Part shown: one piece after another, positions 8,280-8,414 of the stretch | How positions within the stretch are numbered: the first letter of the stretch is position 1 | Layout of the letters: every line of letters starts with the position of its first letter | Source of the DNA: Bacillaceae bacterium UBA7792 | Lineage (GTDB): Bacteria > Bacillota > Bacilli > Bacillales > Cytobacillaceae | Reading direction: 5' to 3' | Assembly: GCA_002480735.1 (NCBI GenBank) | Contig: DLCS01000035.1 | Coordinates: 485 to 8,898, forward strand | Length of the DNA: 8,414 nt | Notes under the pieces: model-generated | Database searches by the model: none | Seen by the model: the letters and a program-made list of their open reading frames with translations, nothing else | Told to the model about the DNA's origin: nothing | Translations under genes and position numbers: made by a program

Positions 8280-8414
8280 ATGAAACCAAGTTCCAATAGG
8301 TTGAATAATCAAAAATCAACTGGAAAATATAAGAAAGAAGTGTAAGGGGTTCGGTAAGAACAAGGAAATAACTCATACACAAAAGGCAGTAGCAAAAAAG
8401 TCCTGCGGTAATAT
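8280..8414. other. Right-edge non-coding stretch
   Basis: I see no credible gene in the last 135 bases. A bulged dyad is present: TTCCA (8291-8295) and GTTGA (8300-8304) can pair with TCAACTGGAA (8316-8325), leaving four bases bulged and an 11-nt loop. No T-run follows it on the + strand. It may belong to the control region of whatever lies to the right. Confidence 0.4.

Overview
The window looks like chromosomal DNA from a low-GC Gram-positive bacterium of the Bacillaceae (Bacillus/Neobacillus-like). The evidence is strong AGGAGG-type ribosome binding sites, frequent TTG starts, a lipoprotein-type solute-binding protein, cre-like operator boxes, and a glycosidase that closely resembles, as far as I remember it, Bacillus subtilis BglC (YckE). 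No database search was possible, so family assignments rest on motifs and remembered sequences.

Layout. Bases 3-83 are the tail of an upstream + strand gene, probably an MBL-fold lactonase-like hydrolase, followed by a hairpin terminator near 160-200. Bases 84-523 hold no gene but carry the control region of a six-gene + strand operon: a promoter candidate (356-385), two near-identical LacI/CcpA-type operator boxes (391-404 and 427-440) and a ~130-nt leader. The operon encodes a solute-binding lipoprotein (524-1834), a MalF-like permease (2019-2966), a MalG-like permease (2968-3816), a LacI-family regulator (3909-4934), a ROK-family sugar kinase resembling beta-glucoside kinase BglK (5004-5909) and a GH1 6-phospho-beta-glucosidase (5939-7375). 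It ends at a clear rho-independent terminator (7389-7418). A coiled-coil protein of unknown function (7451-8191) lies convergent on the - strand with its own promoter candidate.

How the genes work together (inference). The ABC transporter imports an unphosphorylated beta-glucoside. Its ATPase is not encoded here and is probably a shared MsmX-type protein. The ROK kinase then phosphorylates the sugar at the 6-position of the non-reducing unit with ATP, and the GH1 enzyme, which keeps the complete Ser-Lys-Tyr 6-phosphate-binding triad, cleaves it to glucose 6-phosphate plus sugar or aglycone. This is a PTS-independent route to a substrate that is normally produced by a phosphotransferase system. 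The LacI-type protein is the likely local regulator, and CcpA may act on the same boxes. A third exact copy of the 14-bp box lies inside the regulator gene itself.

The individual families are known. The most noteworthy points are the ABC + BglK-like kinase + phospho-glucosidase logic, the kinase's missing ROK zinc site, the intragenic operator copy, three TTG starts in one operon, and the unknown coiled-coil gene.
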